A DNA stretch of 64,000 nucleotides from Vombatus ursinus (GCF_900497805.2 NW_020954588.1:10097086-10161085), one strand, 5' to 3'; positions 44,461-56,172 are shown, counted from the stretch's first letter. A program made the numbers and translations. Notes: generated by a model not told the origin, from the sequence alone.

Positions 44461-45549
44461 TCATGCTTCTCTTAAGTCTTGTATTTGAAAGTCAAATTTT
44501 CTATTCAGTTCTAGTCTTTTCATCAAGAATGCTTGAAAGTCCTCTATTTCACTGAATGTCCATTCTTCCACTGAAAGATTATACTCAGTTTTGCTGGGTA
44601 GGTGATTCTTGGTTATAATCCTATCTCCTTTAACCTCCAGAATATCATATTCTAAGCCCTCCATTCCCTTAATGCAGAGGCTGCTAACTCTTGTGTTATC
44701 CTGATTGTGTTTCCACAATATTTGAATTGTTTCTTTATGTCTGCTTGAAATATTTTCTCCTTAACTTGAGAACTCTGGAATTTGGCTGCAATATTTCTAA
44801 CAGTTTTCCTTTGGGGATCTCTTTCAGGAGGTGATTGGTGGATTCTTTCCATTTCTATTTTACCCTCTGGTTCTAGAATATCAGGGCAGTTTTTGTTGAT
44901 AATTTCTTGAAAGTTGATGTCTAGGCTCTTTTTTTTTTTATCATGACTTTCAGGTAGTCCCACAATTTTTAAATTATCTCTCCTGGATCTATTTTCCAGA
45001 TTAGTTGTTTTCCAATGAGATATTTCATATTGTCTTCTGGTTTTTTTTTTTCATTCTTTTGGTTTTGTTTATAATTTCTTCATTTAATGAAGTAATTAGC
45101 TTCAATTTATTCCATTCTAATTTTTAAGAAAGTATTTTCTTCAGTGAGCTTTTGGATTTCCTTTTCCTTTTGGCCATTTCTACTTTTTAAGGCATGCTTC
45201 TCCTCATTAGCTTTTTGGACCTCTTTTGCCATTTGGGTTAGGCTATTTTTTAAGGTGTTATTTTCTTCAGTATTTTTTTGAGTCTCCTTTAGCAAGCTGT
45301 TGACTTGTTTTTCATGATTTTCTTGTATCACTCTCATTTCTCTTCTCAGTTTTTTTCTCTACTTGTCTTACTTGCTTCTCAAAATCCTTTTTGAGCTCTT
45401 CAATGGCCTGGGACTGATTAATATTTTTCTTGAAGGCTTTGGATGTAGAAGTTTTGATTTTGTTGTCTTTTTCTGGATATATGTTTTGATCTTCTTTGTC
45501 ACCAAAGAAAGAGTCTATAGTCTGACTTTTTTTTGCACTGTTTGCTCAT
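44461..45549 (-). pseudogene. HAL1 copy C ORF1 (broken, longest readable pieces)
   Basis: Readable pieces on the minus strand are 45337-45107, 44963-44652 and 44718-44461. The first gives the coiled coil with a 21-residue repeat: TEENNTLKN, NEEKHALKS, TEENTFLKI. The second gives the RRM-like part, including QSSQVKEKIFQADIKKQF. The third gives the C-terminal part with WTFSEIEDFQAFLMKRLELN. It is split by frameshifts. The order is that of L1 ORF1p, a nucleic-acid-binding chaperone. Confidence 0.85.
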
Positions 45550-46416
45550 GATCCCAGCCAATTACTTGAGTTTTAAATGCTTTGTTAAGATAGGGGTTTG
45601 CTTCCACTGTGGAGAATGTATTGTCCTAAGCTTCAGGGGTTTTGTGTAGCTGTTTCCAGAGATACTTCTAGAGACCTGTAAATTTTCAGTTCTTCCAAGT
45701 TGGTACGATCAAGTGTGAGGTGTTTACTCCTTTCCAGGCCTTCACTCTGATCTATGAAAGACCATAAGCACTCTTTTCTGCCTTGGAATTGTGAGGAGGA
45801 TTCCCTCTCCATCACCACCACAAGGTCCACTTGCCAGCACTCCTCATCCCAGGCCCACCACCCAGAACTGTGACCCAGATCCAAGAACAAGCAAAGCAAG
45901 AGAATCCTGCCTCAGCACCAGCAAAGATATCCCTGCAATCCCTCTCTCCTCAGCCATTCAATTCCCCCTCCATCTGTGGCTCAGGAGCTCCAGAAATGGC
46001 TACTGCCCCACGGTTGTATCAGGACTGGGGCCAGACTAATCTCCTCTTTCACCATGGTCTGAAAGACTTTTCCTACTGACTTTTTAAGTTGTCTTTGCTG
46101 TTTTTGGGTTTAGAAACCACCACAGCTTCCCTTGATTCAATCCCCTGAGGCCTGGTCCAGGTTTGCTGAGGCCTGATCCTTGTCTTCACAGCCCATGTGG
46201 CCCACACAGAACTATGCTTCTCTCTCAGCCTGGCATAATAAACCTTTCCAAGCAACCATCCTGGTTGTCTTGGGCTGGAAATTTGTTTCACTCTGTCTTT
46301 TTTTGTGAGTTCTGCTGCTCTAGAATTTGTTTAGAGCAATTTTTACAGGTATTTGGAGCGGTTTGAGGGAGAGCTCAAGCAAGTCACTGCTTTTACTTTG
46401 CCATCTTGGCTCTGCC

Positions 46417-46427
46417 AATTTTGAATT
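46417..46427. repeat. Target site duplication of HAL1 copy C (right)
   Basis: Exact copy of 43389-43399. Confidence 0.88.
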
Positions 46428-47379
46428 ATTTAAAAGAATTATACATTGTTTAAGTAAAATAAAATAATAGTGTGGCAGTGGACAGAGGTGGCATGAGCTT
46501 TGCCATCAGAAAATAATTTTGTGATCATTGTTACTGATAATATGAAACATCTTCTCGGACACACTCAGTTTGGAATGAATGTCAAAATATGCTTTTTTTT
46601 CCAGTTGATTCCACATTGACTTTTTATTTGGGTATGGGTGAAATTCAAATTTTGTAGAATTGAAAATATTGAGTGCACTCTCATAAGATTGTGGGGTTTT
46701 GTACACATTTTAACATATTGCCAAAATTATGCCAGTATTTGTCATATGATTATGACCTCCAAATCTTATCCCATCTATTATGCTCTGATTTAATATGAAC
46801 AACTCCCGTTGTTGATGAAAAGGAAGATGATAATTTTATTGGAAAAGCTTTGCTTGACCCTCACTACATACTGGCTTCAGGCAAAGGAACGTCTGAGAAA
46901 AAGGGAAGACATCTGGCTCATTGTTTGAAGACTAGAAAATGGTAAATTATGTGATTCCAGCTTGATAATGAGTCTAATTTAATGAGCCATAGTAAACTGC
47001 AGTGTATAATATTAAAATTCATCTGTTTGCAGTTTATATTCAGTTCAAGGAAAATATTTCATTTTTGTCACATTGAAGCCTTTAATTGGTTATGCTTTTT
47101 AAAGAGCATGGAATGAATAACAACAACAACAACAACAACAAAAGATGAATGAATAATTCTGGGGTTTAAAAATAAATCAATTCAATTAAATAAACTTTTA
47201 TTGGGCACCAAAGTCTGTACAATTCTTTTCAATAAGCATTCATAAATTACTTTTGAGAAAGCCCTTTGCTATTCACTGGGGGAGACATGAAGGTAAATTT
47301 GCCACAGTCTTGCCCTCAGAAGTTGTAAGCTAGTCAAAGAGAGATGTGTCTATAAAAAAAAGCAAGCAATACAAATACA
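46428..47379. other. Repeat-poor sequence with a (CAA)n tract
   Basis: (CAA)n lies at 47119-47141. Positions 46810-47060 are free of recognised repeats and contain TAATGAG-type words; they could be conserved non-coding DNA, which I cannot test. Confidence 0.45.
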
Positions 47380-47560
47380 ACAGTGTGACACTATTGGTAG
47401 TGTACTGGATCTGAATTTAGGAAAGACCTAGGTTAAATTCTACTTCTGATTCATATTAACCATATGGCAATGGGACAGTCATTTATAGTATCTTAATCTT
47501 CAAATTTTCATTGCTAAAGTGTGTGGTGCAAATACTTCCTTTCATATGTTTAGGAATTGG
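47380..47560 (+). mobile_element. MIR-family SINE, diverged
   Basis: 'tagtgtactggatctgaattt', 'taaattctacttctgattc', 'catatggcaatgggacagtca' and 'taatcttcaaattttcattgc'. Confidence 0.55.
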
Positions 47561-48019
47561 AAGAGTATGGGTACACAATTCTACCCATGCTGCCAGACAT
47601 GTACAATGGGTCAGTTGGTTTTTTATTAGTTTCTTTTTTTTAATTTTCTTTGATTAGAAGTTTCACTGTTAGAAAAAAGGAGAGGGCCATAACTTTGAAA
47701 GTGTAAATAAAATCTAAAGAAACTAAAAAAGAAAAATGGAACAATAACAAAATGGGAGTGGTGATAACTATATTACATAATTCACAGAGTTGTAGAGTCT
47801 CAAATTAGACAATATATATAATACACGTTGCAAACTTTAAATGCTACATTAAGCCAGTAAGCAATATATGAAATGTATTTTCTTTTTTTTCCTCCCCAGA
47901 GGGCAGAATCCAGAGCAATAGGAAGAAGTAAGTAGTAGGGAGACTTATGTACACTTATTATCAAGGGGGAGGGGGTCTAAGTACTTGAGTATTTTTTGAA
48001 GGTTGAATGAGATGCCTTG
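47561..48019. other. Unique AT-rich sequence
   Basis: No feature is recognised. Confidence 0.5.
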
Positions 48020-48255
48020 AGTTTCTGATTAATTTTTAATTTATGCATCCAAGACCCCTTATTGAATGTAATATTTATTATAATATGGTCCCAAAAGGAT
48101 ACATTTAATATGCTTTCCTTTATATTTTTGTGAGGTTGTTATGCACTAATATATGGTCATTTATGTGAAGGTGACATATACAACTGAGAAAAAAAAAGGT
48201 TATATCCCTTAAATTTGCATTCAGTTTTCTCCAGAGGTCTATCATGCCTTGAAAG
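48020..48255 (-). mobile_element. L1 ORF2 endonuclease fragment
   Basis: It aligns in order with 7395-7620 in the same orientation: 'ataatatggtcccaaaaggatacatttaatat', 'tatgcactaatatatggtc', 'caactgagaaaaaaaaagg' and 'cagttttctccagaggtctatcat'. Strongly diverged, no ends. Confidence 0.7.
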
Positions 48256-48434
48256 GGGGTAGTACCCAAGGGTCACTACATTGAGGATAGATGAACACCT
48301 ATGAGGTATATTATAATGGGGCTTCCATATTGGGCTTTGTTTTGGACTAGATGACCTCTAAAGCCTCTTTCAATATTCAAATTAATATTCCATTAAATAC
48401 CAGTTCTCTTAATTACCATCTGCAATACCATCAT
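48256..48434. other. Unique sequence
   Basis: No feature is recognised. Confidence 0.5.
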
Positions 48435-48911
48435 CAACTTTAATATTATTGAAAGGAGTAATGAGGGAGGGAGTACTTAGTAAGTATTACATGAATAGTA
48501 CAGACAATGAACACAAGAAAGTTTAGAATATGGAGCGGTCACTTTCAACCAATAAGATTAGAGAGTTGCTTGCAGAATATTGTATTTACATAGGGAATTT
48601 ATAAATGAGAGAGATGCATGAAGGCGGATAGAAATAAGGAGGGAATTCCAGACCAGAAGAAAAACATGTGCAAGGAAAAAAGATGTTTGATTCCAGGAAG
48701 AGTGTTCCCTAGTGGATGTTTCAAGTAAGGAAACAACTCACAATTGAGGCTGGAAAGATCAGGTGTAGCCCAGGATGGAGAGGGCTATGAATCACACTTT
48801 AGGTAACTTAAAATTTAGAATCCCCAAATATTTTATGATAATAATGACTCAATCAAAATAGTGCTTAAGAAATATTATTCTGGCAAATGTATGTGTATAC
48901 ATACATATATA

Positions 48912-48963
<52 letters not shown>

Positions 48964-49080
48964 AATATTCAATTGAAGGATAAGAGACCTTTGAAGAACA
49001 GTCAGAATGTTAAGCAATAAAGGCCAGAGATGACTTGATGAGATGAGAATGGAAAAAATGTAGGCGGGGGGAATGCACTG
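48435..49080 (+). mobile_element. Ancient long dispersed repeat (family not named)
   Basis: 'gggaattccagaccagaag', 'acatgtgcaagg', 'gagagggctatgaatc', 'agaaatattattctggc' and 'cagagatgacttgatgagatg' follow the order of the repeat at 51335-52130. It is interrupted by a TG/TA microsatellite at 48893-48965. Confidence 0.5.
48893..48965. repeat. (TG)n(TA)n microsatellite
   Basis: tgtgtgtgtgtg then a TA run, inside the ancient repeat. Confidence 0.93.
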
Positions 49081-51169
49081 AGAAGCTGAGATGTCAAAGG
49101 ATGAAATAAATAGAGTGGAGGAAGATACACACCCTATATAGCAGAGGAATTGTCAACAAGATGAGGGCATGTGCACTCATAGGACACACAACCTAAGAAC
49201 TTGGGTCAGCTTCCTGTAATTTCATTTTCCAGAAGATGAATGCAGGAAGCATATAAATGAAAGTTTAAAATATCACTAACACTTATAAATTACATTTTTC
49301 TGGAAATGTAGAAGTGATTACTGTTTCTCAGAATAACCTTTTATGTGTAACAAGCTGAAAAGGGGTTGAGGAATTAGGTTATTATTGTAATCGTTGTTAT
49401 TAATAGCTTATGCTTCCATGGAGGCAATGAGTTTGGTCCTTCAGAAATGGTACAGCCTTAGAAATAGAAAGGACTTTAAAAGATATCTAGTCCAACCTGT
49501 GCCTTAGTCAAAAGTTATTTTTCAATATGCAAGGCAACTAATATTTTGGTTTTGCTTGAAGACATTAGAGACAAGGGCTTAATACGTTCAAAGCAGTCCA
49601 TTCAAATTTGGGATTATTCAAATCATTAAGAAACATTTCCTTTTATCCATCCTAAGTCTGTTATTCTCACCTAGTGTTCCTTGTACTTCCCTCTTGAACT
49701 AAGGAGAACAAGTATAACACAGTTTTCTACATAAAAGCCATTCAAATACTTAAAGGGAGCTATTCCTTGGCTTCTTAAAGATAAGCATTTCCAATTATTT
49801 TAGTTAACTCATGTTGAATATTCTCTTTTTAAAAAAAATCTTTACTGCATTCCTATGGACACACTCCAGATTGATGATGTTCTTTATAAAGCATGCTACA
49901 CAGAAGTATAAATGTGTGTGTGTGTTTGTCTGTGTGTGTTTGTGTGCTGTGTATGTATGCATATACACACATGCATACATATATATTGCAAAGCACATTG
50001 AAACCATTGTATCCCCTTTTTGAGAAATCATGCTTCTTGAAATATTGACTAGTTTAGTACTAGCAGTGCTAAAGGGATGGATGGAGTGGTGTTGAAGTTT
50101 ATTGAACCATTTTTATTTGTTTCTCATTCTATTATTTATTTATTGTCCAAATGAGTTTCTTATTATAAAATCGTTCTCCATTCTAGAAATTTCACATCAA
50201 AGGGTACAGTATTTTCTTCATAATTTTGATAACTCTGAGTCCCTGGTCAGAAAAAGCACTTCTGGTAAGATATCTCAGTTTTACAATTTTATATTTCTGA
50301 TCTGGTCATATTTTCCTTTCCGATGCCTCTTCCTAACTATATCTCCTATAGGTACACCAAAATTAGCAAATAACAGTGGTTAAAACTACTGATAAAGATA
50401 AAGTAAATATTTAAAATAAATAAAGAGTACACAGACATTTCTCTTGTCCAAAGGAAAAGGCTTCAGACTAATGGGGATAAAAGGAGATATGGGATAAGAA
50501 GATACATCCTCATGATGTAGACTAGTAGAGGTTTAAGAAGCATGCTTTCGTCTTAGCACATTTTAGGCTCAATCAGCCTTACGCCCAGAGTCCTGGCCCC
50601 ATTCTTTTTGTTCATTGGGTCTGTTTGTGATGCTGCTATCCCGGTTCCATGTTTTATCATACACCTACCCTGTCTCCAGTTCCATGTGTTATCTGCTCAT
50701 TTTGTCAAGAGCTAGGCTTCTGTTTGAGTCTGTTTCCTAGACTAAGTGAATTTAGTTTTAAAGATCCTCTCAGAGGCATGGCTTATCATTCTCTATCATA
50801 AAGCATTGCTTCTTTCTTTCTGATTTATTCAATGGACTAATTTACATCTTATAAAAGAATCACCTGACATAGCTATATTTAATAGTTAACTTAAACCTTT
50901 TTTTTTTTTTGTCTGGCCCACTTTTCTGTGAATAGGGCTAGAAAATGCCAACTCCCTTACAAGGACAATAACATTTTCAGCTCCCATGACCAACTCTTGA
51001 CTCATGTTAGGCTTATGATACACTAAAACTCTGAGACATCACTACTCCTACACCCAGGAACCACTGTCTAACTGTGCATCCCCAATCCTGTGTGTGTGAA
51101 GATTATTTTTAAGTCAACTATAGCATTTTAAATTAACCTCTATCAAATCACATTTTATAAGACTTAGCC
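49081..51169. other. Mostly unique sequence with one TG tract
   Basis: Positions 49912-49985 are TG and TA/CA-rich, with meaningless frames on both strands. The frame at 50102-50383 (+, 93 codons) has no domain I recognise. No other repeat is called. Confidence 0.45.
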
Positions 51170-51334
51170 CATCATTCTGTCAAGATTTTTTTAATATCCT
51201 GATTCTGTCACCCAAACTGTTTTTTCTAGGCTTCTACAATCTGCAAAATTACTAAATATGCAATATCTATACCTTTATTTATGTTAATATTGAGCAGTAT
51301 AAATCTTGGGCAGGGGGATGGTAGAGGGTACCAC
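51170..51334. mobile_element. Possible ancient repeat fragment
   Basis: 'cttctacaatctgcaaaatta', 'tatctatacctttatttatg' and 'ttgagcag' recall a widespread old vertebrate repeat whose name I cannot give. Low confidence. Confidence 0.3.
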
Positions 51335-52130
51335 ATTAACAGTATCCTTAATATAATTATCAACCCAAGGAGAGGTGAAAGATATTCCCTGTCCTACAAA
51401 GCTCATAATCTAATGGGTAAACAACAGGCAAATACATATACCCAATAAGGCTTCTTTCCGTACAAGGAAGAAATAATTAAAAGAGGGAAAGGACAAGCAA
51501 TCAAAATAGTTAGCAACAGTTTCCTGGAGAAGATGGGGTTTTAGTTGGGACTTGAAAGAAGCCAGGGAAGTCAGTAGGAAGAGATGAAGTGGGAGAGCAT
51601 TCCAGGTAAGGGGGATTGCCAAAGAAGATGTCTAGGGATGAGAGAGGGAGTGCCTCATTCCCTTATATGAAATTAAAGGAAGACCAGGATCACTGGATTT
51701 AGAGGTATGTGGCAAGGTATACATGTAAAAAATGAAAAAAAAAAGATTTGAAAGGGGAGCTATATTATGAAGAGCTTTGAACATTTAATAGAGGATGTTT
51801 TTTTTTTATTTGATTCTGAGGGTAAGAGGGAGCCACTATAGTTTATTGACTGTCTGTGGAGGTGAGACAGTGACATGATTGGACCTACTCATTAGGGAAA
51901 TCACTTGGGTGGCTGAAAGGAGAATGGATTGCAGTGAGGAGAAATTTGAGGGTCTGTTGCGATAAACCAGTAAGCCATTGCAATAATCCAGGCATAAGGT
52001 TATGAGGGGCTGCACTAGAAGTCCATCAAAGGAGAGAAGTGGTTATATATTCAAGAGACTTTGCAAAGGCAAAATTGTCAGACCTTGGTAACAGATTGGA
52101 TATGGGTGTGTGTGAAATTGAGGAACTGAG
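51335..52130 (+). mobile_element. Ancient long dispersed repeat (best copy)
   Basis: 'agctcataatctaatgggtaaac', 'ggggttttagttgggacttgaaag', 'gggagagcattccaggtaagg', 'atgaagagctttgaacattt', 'agggagccactatagtttattgac', 'gtgacatgattggacctac', 'ggatggct'-like 'ggtggctgaaaggagaatgga' and 'ccattgcaataatccaggc'. This order recurs at 57735-58830 and in part at 48435-49080, 19975-20430 and 10255-11165. No coding frame. Confidence 0.6.
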
Positions 52131-52139
52131 AATGACACA

Positions 52140-52350
52140 GATTTTTTCTCTCTCTCTCTTTCTTTCTTTCTTTCCTTCTCTTTCTTCTTTCATCCCTCCT
52201 TCCTTCTCTCCTTCCTTTCTCCCTTCCCCTTCTTTCTTCAATCCTTCCTTACTCTTTCTTTCCTGATTTCTCTCTTCCTCTGTCTCTCTCTGTCTGTCTC
52301 TCTGTCTCTCTCTCTTTCTCTGTCTCTCTCTCTGTCTCTCTCTTTAGCTA
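52140..52350. repeat. Long polypyrimidine tract
   Basis: About 200 bp of tctttctttc, ccttcctttc and tctgtctctc words. Confidence 0.93.
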
Positions 52351-52734
52351 TCTTTTTTTTCCTTCTCCCTCCACTTCCCCACATTAGAGAAGAAAAAAAG
52401 TAAAACAAAATCCTTATAACAAATATGCATAGGCAAACAGATCGAATCTACCCGTTGGTCATGCTTGTGTGTGTGTGTGTGTGTGTGTGTGTTTAATTCT
52501 ACATCTTTATTGAATCATCTCTTTGTCAAGGGACTTCATCATCAGTCCTCTGGAACATTAGTTGGTTGTTTTATTGATCAGTGTTCAGACTGCTCTTACT
52601 TTACTATGTTGTATACATACATACATACATACATACATACATACATACATAGATACATATATATGTGTATATGCATTATAAAATGTACATACACAAAGAT
52701 ATGTATCTATGTATGTATGTGACGTATATATACT
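52351..52734. repeat. Sequence with (GT)n and (CATA)n microsatellites
   Basis: (GT)n at 52464-52492 and (CATA)n at 52612-52652, then tatgta-type sequence to about 52725. Between them nothing is recognised. Confidence 0.85.
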
Positions 52735-53010
52735 CATATAAGCCTTTCTAAGTTTCTCTAAAATCATTCTTTTTATGATTTCTAACTGCCCAATTTTTCT
52801 TATATAAACATACTATAATTTAGTTAGCTGTTGACCATTTGATGGGTATTCCCTTCAGTCCAGCTCTTTGTCATGACAAAAAGAACGGCTTATATAATTT
52901 TTGTACATATGAATTTTTTTCTTCTTTCTTTGATCTATTTTCCATATACATCTGGCAGTATTCTCTCTGGGTGAAGACATAGGCATCAATTCATGCCTTT
53001 GTAGATTTTT
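52735..53010 (-). mobile_element. Older L1 ORF2 3'-region fragment
   Basis: 'tctctaaaatcattctttttatgatttctaac', 'tgatgggtattcccttcag', 'tccagctctttgtcatgac' and 'tttttgtacatatgaa' parallel the antisense ORF2 text at 53460-53650, at greater divergence. It abuts a younger L1 in the same orientation. Confidence 0.6.
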
Positions 53011-53011
53011 T

Positions 53012-54228
53012 TAATTAATGTATTCATTTTTAGTTTTCAACAATTACTTCCACAGATTTTTGATTTTTAAATTTCTTCCACTATCTCCCTACCTCCCTCC
53101 CCAAGATGGCATGCAATTTGATATAGGCTCTACATAAATGTTTCTATTAAACATACTTTCACATTAGTCATATTGTAAAGAAGAATTAGAACCAGTAGGA
53201 GGAACCACAAGAAAGAAGGAACAAAACAGAAAGAAAAAAAAAAAGATCAAATAGTATGCTTCAATCTGTTTTCAAACTCCATAGTTCTTTCTTTGGATGT
53301 GCGTACCATTTTCCATCATGAGACCTTTGGAGATGTCTTAGAACCTTGAATTACTGAGAAGGGCTAAGTCTATCAACATTAGTCATCACACACATGGCTG
53401 TTACTGTGTACAACATTCTTGTGGTTCTGCTCACTTCACTCAGCATCAATCCATACAAGTCTTTCCAGGTTTTTCTGAAGTCCGCCTGTTCATCATTTCT
53501 TATAGCACAATAATATTCCATTACATTCATATACCACAACTTGTTCAGCCATTCCCCAGTTGATGGACGTCCCCTCAATTTCCAATTCTTTGCCACCACA
53601 AAAAGAGCTGCTATACATATTTTTGTACAAGTGGGTCCTTTTACCATTTTTGTAATCTCATTGGGATATAGCCCTAGAAGTGCTATTGCTAGGTCAAAGG
53701 GTATGCACATTTTTATAGCCATAGGGCATAGTTCCAAATTGCTCTCCAAAATGGTTGGATCAGTTCACAACTCCACCAACAATGCATTAGTGTTCCAATT
53801 TTCCCACATCTTCTCCAACATTTATCATTTTCCTGTTTTACCATGTTAGTCAATCTGATAGATGTGATGTGGTACCTTAGAGTCATTTTTATTTGTATTT
53901 CTTTAATCAATAGTGATTTAGAGCATTTTTCCATATGATTATAGATAGCTTTAATTTCTTCATCTGAAAACTGCCTATTCATATCTTTTGGCCTTTTATC
54001 AATAGGGGAATGACTTGTATCTTTGTAAATTTGACTTAATTTTCTATATATTTTAGAAATGAGGCCCTTATCAGAGATACTGGTTGTAAAATTTCTTTCC
54101 CAGTTTTCTGCTTCCCTCCTAATTTTGATTGCATTGGCTTTGTTTATGCAAAAACTTTTCAATTTAATGTAATCAAAATTATCCCTTTTGTATTTCAAAA
54201 TGTTCTCTATCTCCTATTTGGTCTTTCT
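53012..54228 (-). mobile_element. 5'-truncated L1 3' end
   Basis: On the minus strand: ORF2 from about 54228 (KYKRDNFDYIKLKSFC), [85 protein letters not shown] and WLNKLWYMNVMEYYCAIRND, ending at about 53351. A 3' UTR of about 330 bp follows, down to a T-run (A-tail) at about 53012. It is the closest relative in the window of the direct half of the L1 at 2611-3909. No convincing target duplication. Confidence 0.9.
53351..54198 (-). pseudogene. L1 ORF2 C-terminal region (two open pieces)
   Basis: Two long open frames, 54198-53713 (161 codons) and 53749-53351 (132 codons), overlap in different frames and join at ALWL/CPMAIKM near 53730. A single frameshift therefore separates them. This is the best-preserved ORF2 protein segment in the window. 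It lacks endonuclease and RT. Confidence 0.88.
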
Positions 54229-54540
54229 TTGAAGTTCATTATTCATGATGTGTTACAACCTATGTATCCTCATCACAGGCTTCTTCACAGCCCTTTGAGT
54301 TGTCTTCAATTACCATTCTTTGGAAACTGTAGTGTTCCATGACTCACAGCCATACAACAACACTGAGAGAATCTTGGTGTGAAACATATGGGCCCTCTGT
54401 TTCCAGGAGCTCTTCCATATGGTCTAGTTGGAAGATGACATTATGCAAGGTAGCATCAGTCTTTTAGAAGATGGTAGAACCTACAAAATTAAATCCATCA
54501 TCATTCAAAAAAGTCTAGCTTAATTATCCACACAGGAAAA
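54229..54540 (-). mobile_element. RTE-like LINE 3' coding fragment
   Basis: Minus-strand translation near 54390-54250 gives KILSVLLYGCESWNTTVS followed by LKTTQRAVKK. This is the 'LLYGCESW ... TQRAM' signature found 3' of RT in RTE-like and related LINEs. It is short and diverged. It is a different subfamily from 29100-30470, which reads FLYACETW at the same place. Confidence 0.55.
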
Positions 54541-55595
54541 ATAAAGTGGTTCAACAATTGAAGAATGCCCATAACTTACACTACATTAGGCAGTTGGACA
54601 CACAACCTGTAGAATTCACCCTGAGAATGCATGTTTTCTATACATGCATGTGTATATATGTGTATATGTATAACAATACACATCTATGAATATACAGAAT
54701 CATATATGTATAAAGTCATATATGTATATTTTAATACACACATATTCAGTGATATGTTTCAATTTAAAACATTTTATATAGACTTTGAAATACATACTTG
54801 TATGAATATACACATTATATATATATATATATTTATATGTGTGTGTGTTTATATATATGTATATTCACTGATATATGCATGTGTATTTGTTTAGGCAACA
54901 GTTGATATCTGAGACAGATTTTTCTAATGAGTATGTTAACATTCTTGTATGTTCACTAAATTAAATCCTTGAATCAAGTAAGATTATCTCAACTCTCCGT
55001 AGAAATACATTAGCTGAGTTAATATTTAACATAATCTTATAGAGTGTTGTTATAAGAAACATGCATTTGAAGAATGTTTCTGTGCCTTTTGCAAAACCAT
55101 AGGCGAACAGATTGTCCATTAGCTTACCCACTGATGCTTATATAAGGAACTACATAAATTCTATTTCTAAGGTTGTAACAAAAAAAAAATGTCAGATGAA
55201 CTTGGATGGTTTCTTTGTTTGGATAATGAGAATGATATTACCAGACATGTTTCCATTTTTGCCTCAGCTTCCAGGAAGCTCAGAACTACATTCAGTGCCC
55301 AATGACAGCAGCTTCTCCTTGCTAAATACCAGGTAACATTGATTTTCTTCCTCCTTTCAACTTCTGTTCTGTTGCTAACTCCAGCAATCCTATCTTAAAT
55401 GTGTTTAAATTTGTAACCCCCATTCATTCTTCTTTATAGTCAACCAAACTATAAGCATGTGCATGTATTAAATATCTAGGTAAATACACATGTAAAAAAA
55501 TACATTTTACTTCTTGAATCTCTATCTTTATTCATGTACCCCTGGCTTAGGGGAAATTGTTTCTGAGTCACTTAGTACCCTATCATTTCTTCCAC
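54541..55595. other. AT-rich sequence with TA/TG simple repeats
   Basis: Positions 54645-54890 are dominated by tatatg, catata and tgtgtg words. Positions 54900-55595 are unique. The frame at 55112-55336 has no domain. Confidence 0.6.
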
Positions 55596-55599
55596 TATC

Positions 55600-55745
55600 A
55601 TGCATATTCTTCTCTGTTTATATGCTGTATCCCCCTTGATCCTTAAGGGTATGAATTTTTTTTTTCATTTTAATTAGCTTGCTCAGTGCCTAGCAGAATG
55701 CCTCTTCCATAATGAATGCTTAATAAAAAAGTTGTTGACTTGGCT
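55600..55745 (+). mobile_element. L2-type LINE 3' end
   Basis: 'ccttaagggtatgaattttt', 'tgctcagtgcctagcagaatgcc' and 'atgaatgcttaataaaaaagttgttgac'. Confidence 0.7.
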
Positions 55746-55914
55746 TGATAACATTCATCCATCGCTTCTTGTTGATACCCTTGTATTTCATCTCCCTGCC
55801 TTATGTTGTATTACTTTATTTTTATATTCTAATTCAATAAATTGAATTTTAATTTAATAGATTTACTAAGTCTAATCTGATTAGATTTAATAAATCTAAT
55901 AATATCATTGGATC
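55746..55914. other. Unique AT-rich sequence
   Basis: taaatctaat and attgaatttaat words occur. No feature is called. Confidence 0.5.
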
Positions 55915-56090
55915 AAAGATTGAAAGCCAGAAAAGAGCTTAAAGCCCTTCTAGTCCAAGGCCCTCATTTTATAGAGTAAACTTGAGGTTGGGGTGGTTAA
56001 GTGACTTGACCATAATCACAGAGTTAGTAACTTACCTAGCTGGCACATGAACCCAGGCTTCCAGATTCCATATTCAGTACTGGAAAACAG
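55915..56090 (-). mobile_element. MIR-family SINE
   Basis: 'gatcaaagattgaaagccag', 'ccctcattttatagagtaaacttgagg', 'aagtgacttgaccataatcac' and 'atgaacccaggcttccag' in minus-strand order. Confidence 0.7.
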
Positions 56091-56144
56091 GCTTGAAATG
56101 ATAATGGTGCACTTTCTACAGTGCCCTACTGCTATGTAACATAG

Positions 56145-56172
56145 AAAAAAATATATATATATATATATGTAT
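56145..56172. repeat. (TA)n microsatellite
   Basis: Short TA run following an A-run. Confidence 0.9.

Larger units (their letters stand above)
43400..46416 (-). mobile_element. HAL1 copy C: full-length ORF1-only L1 derivative
   Basis: On the minus strand it starts ggcagagccaagatggcaaa at 46416 and has a 5' UTR of about 870 bp, an ORF1 region (45549 to 44461), a tail with a (TATATC)n tract and duplicated tail blocks, and ends in an A-rich sequence at 43400. Length (about 3.0 kb) and plan match copy A. The exact 11-bp duplication at both ends shows a complete insertion, so absence of ORF2 is intrinsic. Confidence 0.92.

Noticed and set aside
49804-50031. Overlapping frames on both strands as a sense/antisense gene pair
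   Set aside because: Both frames are generated by a TG/CA-rich tract.
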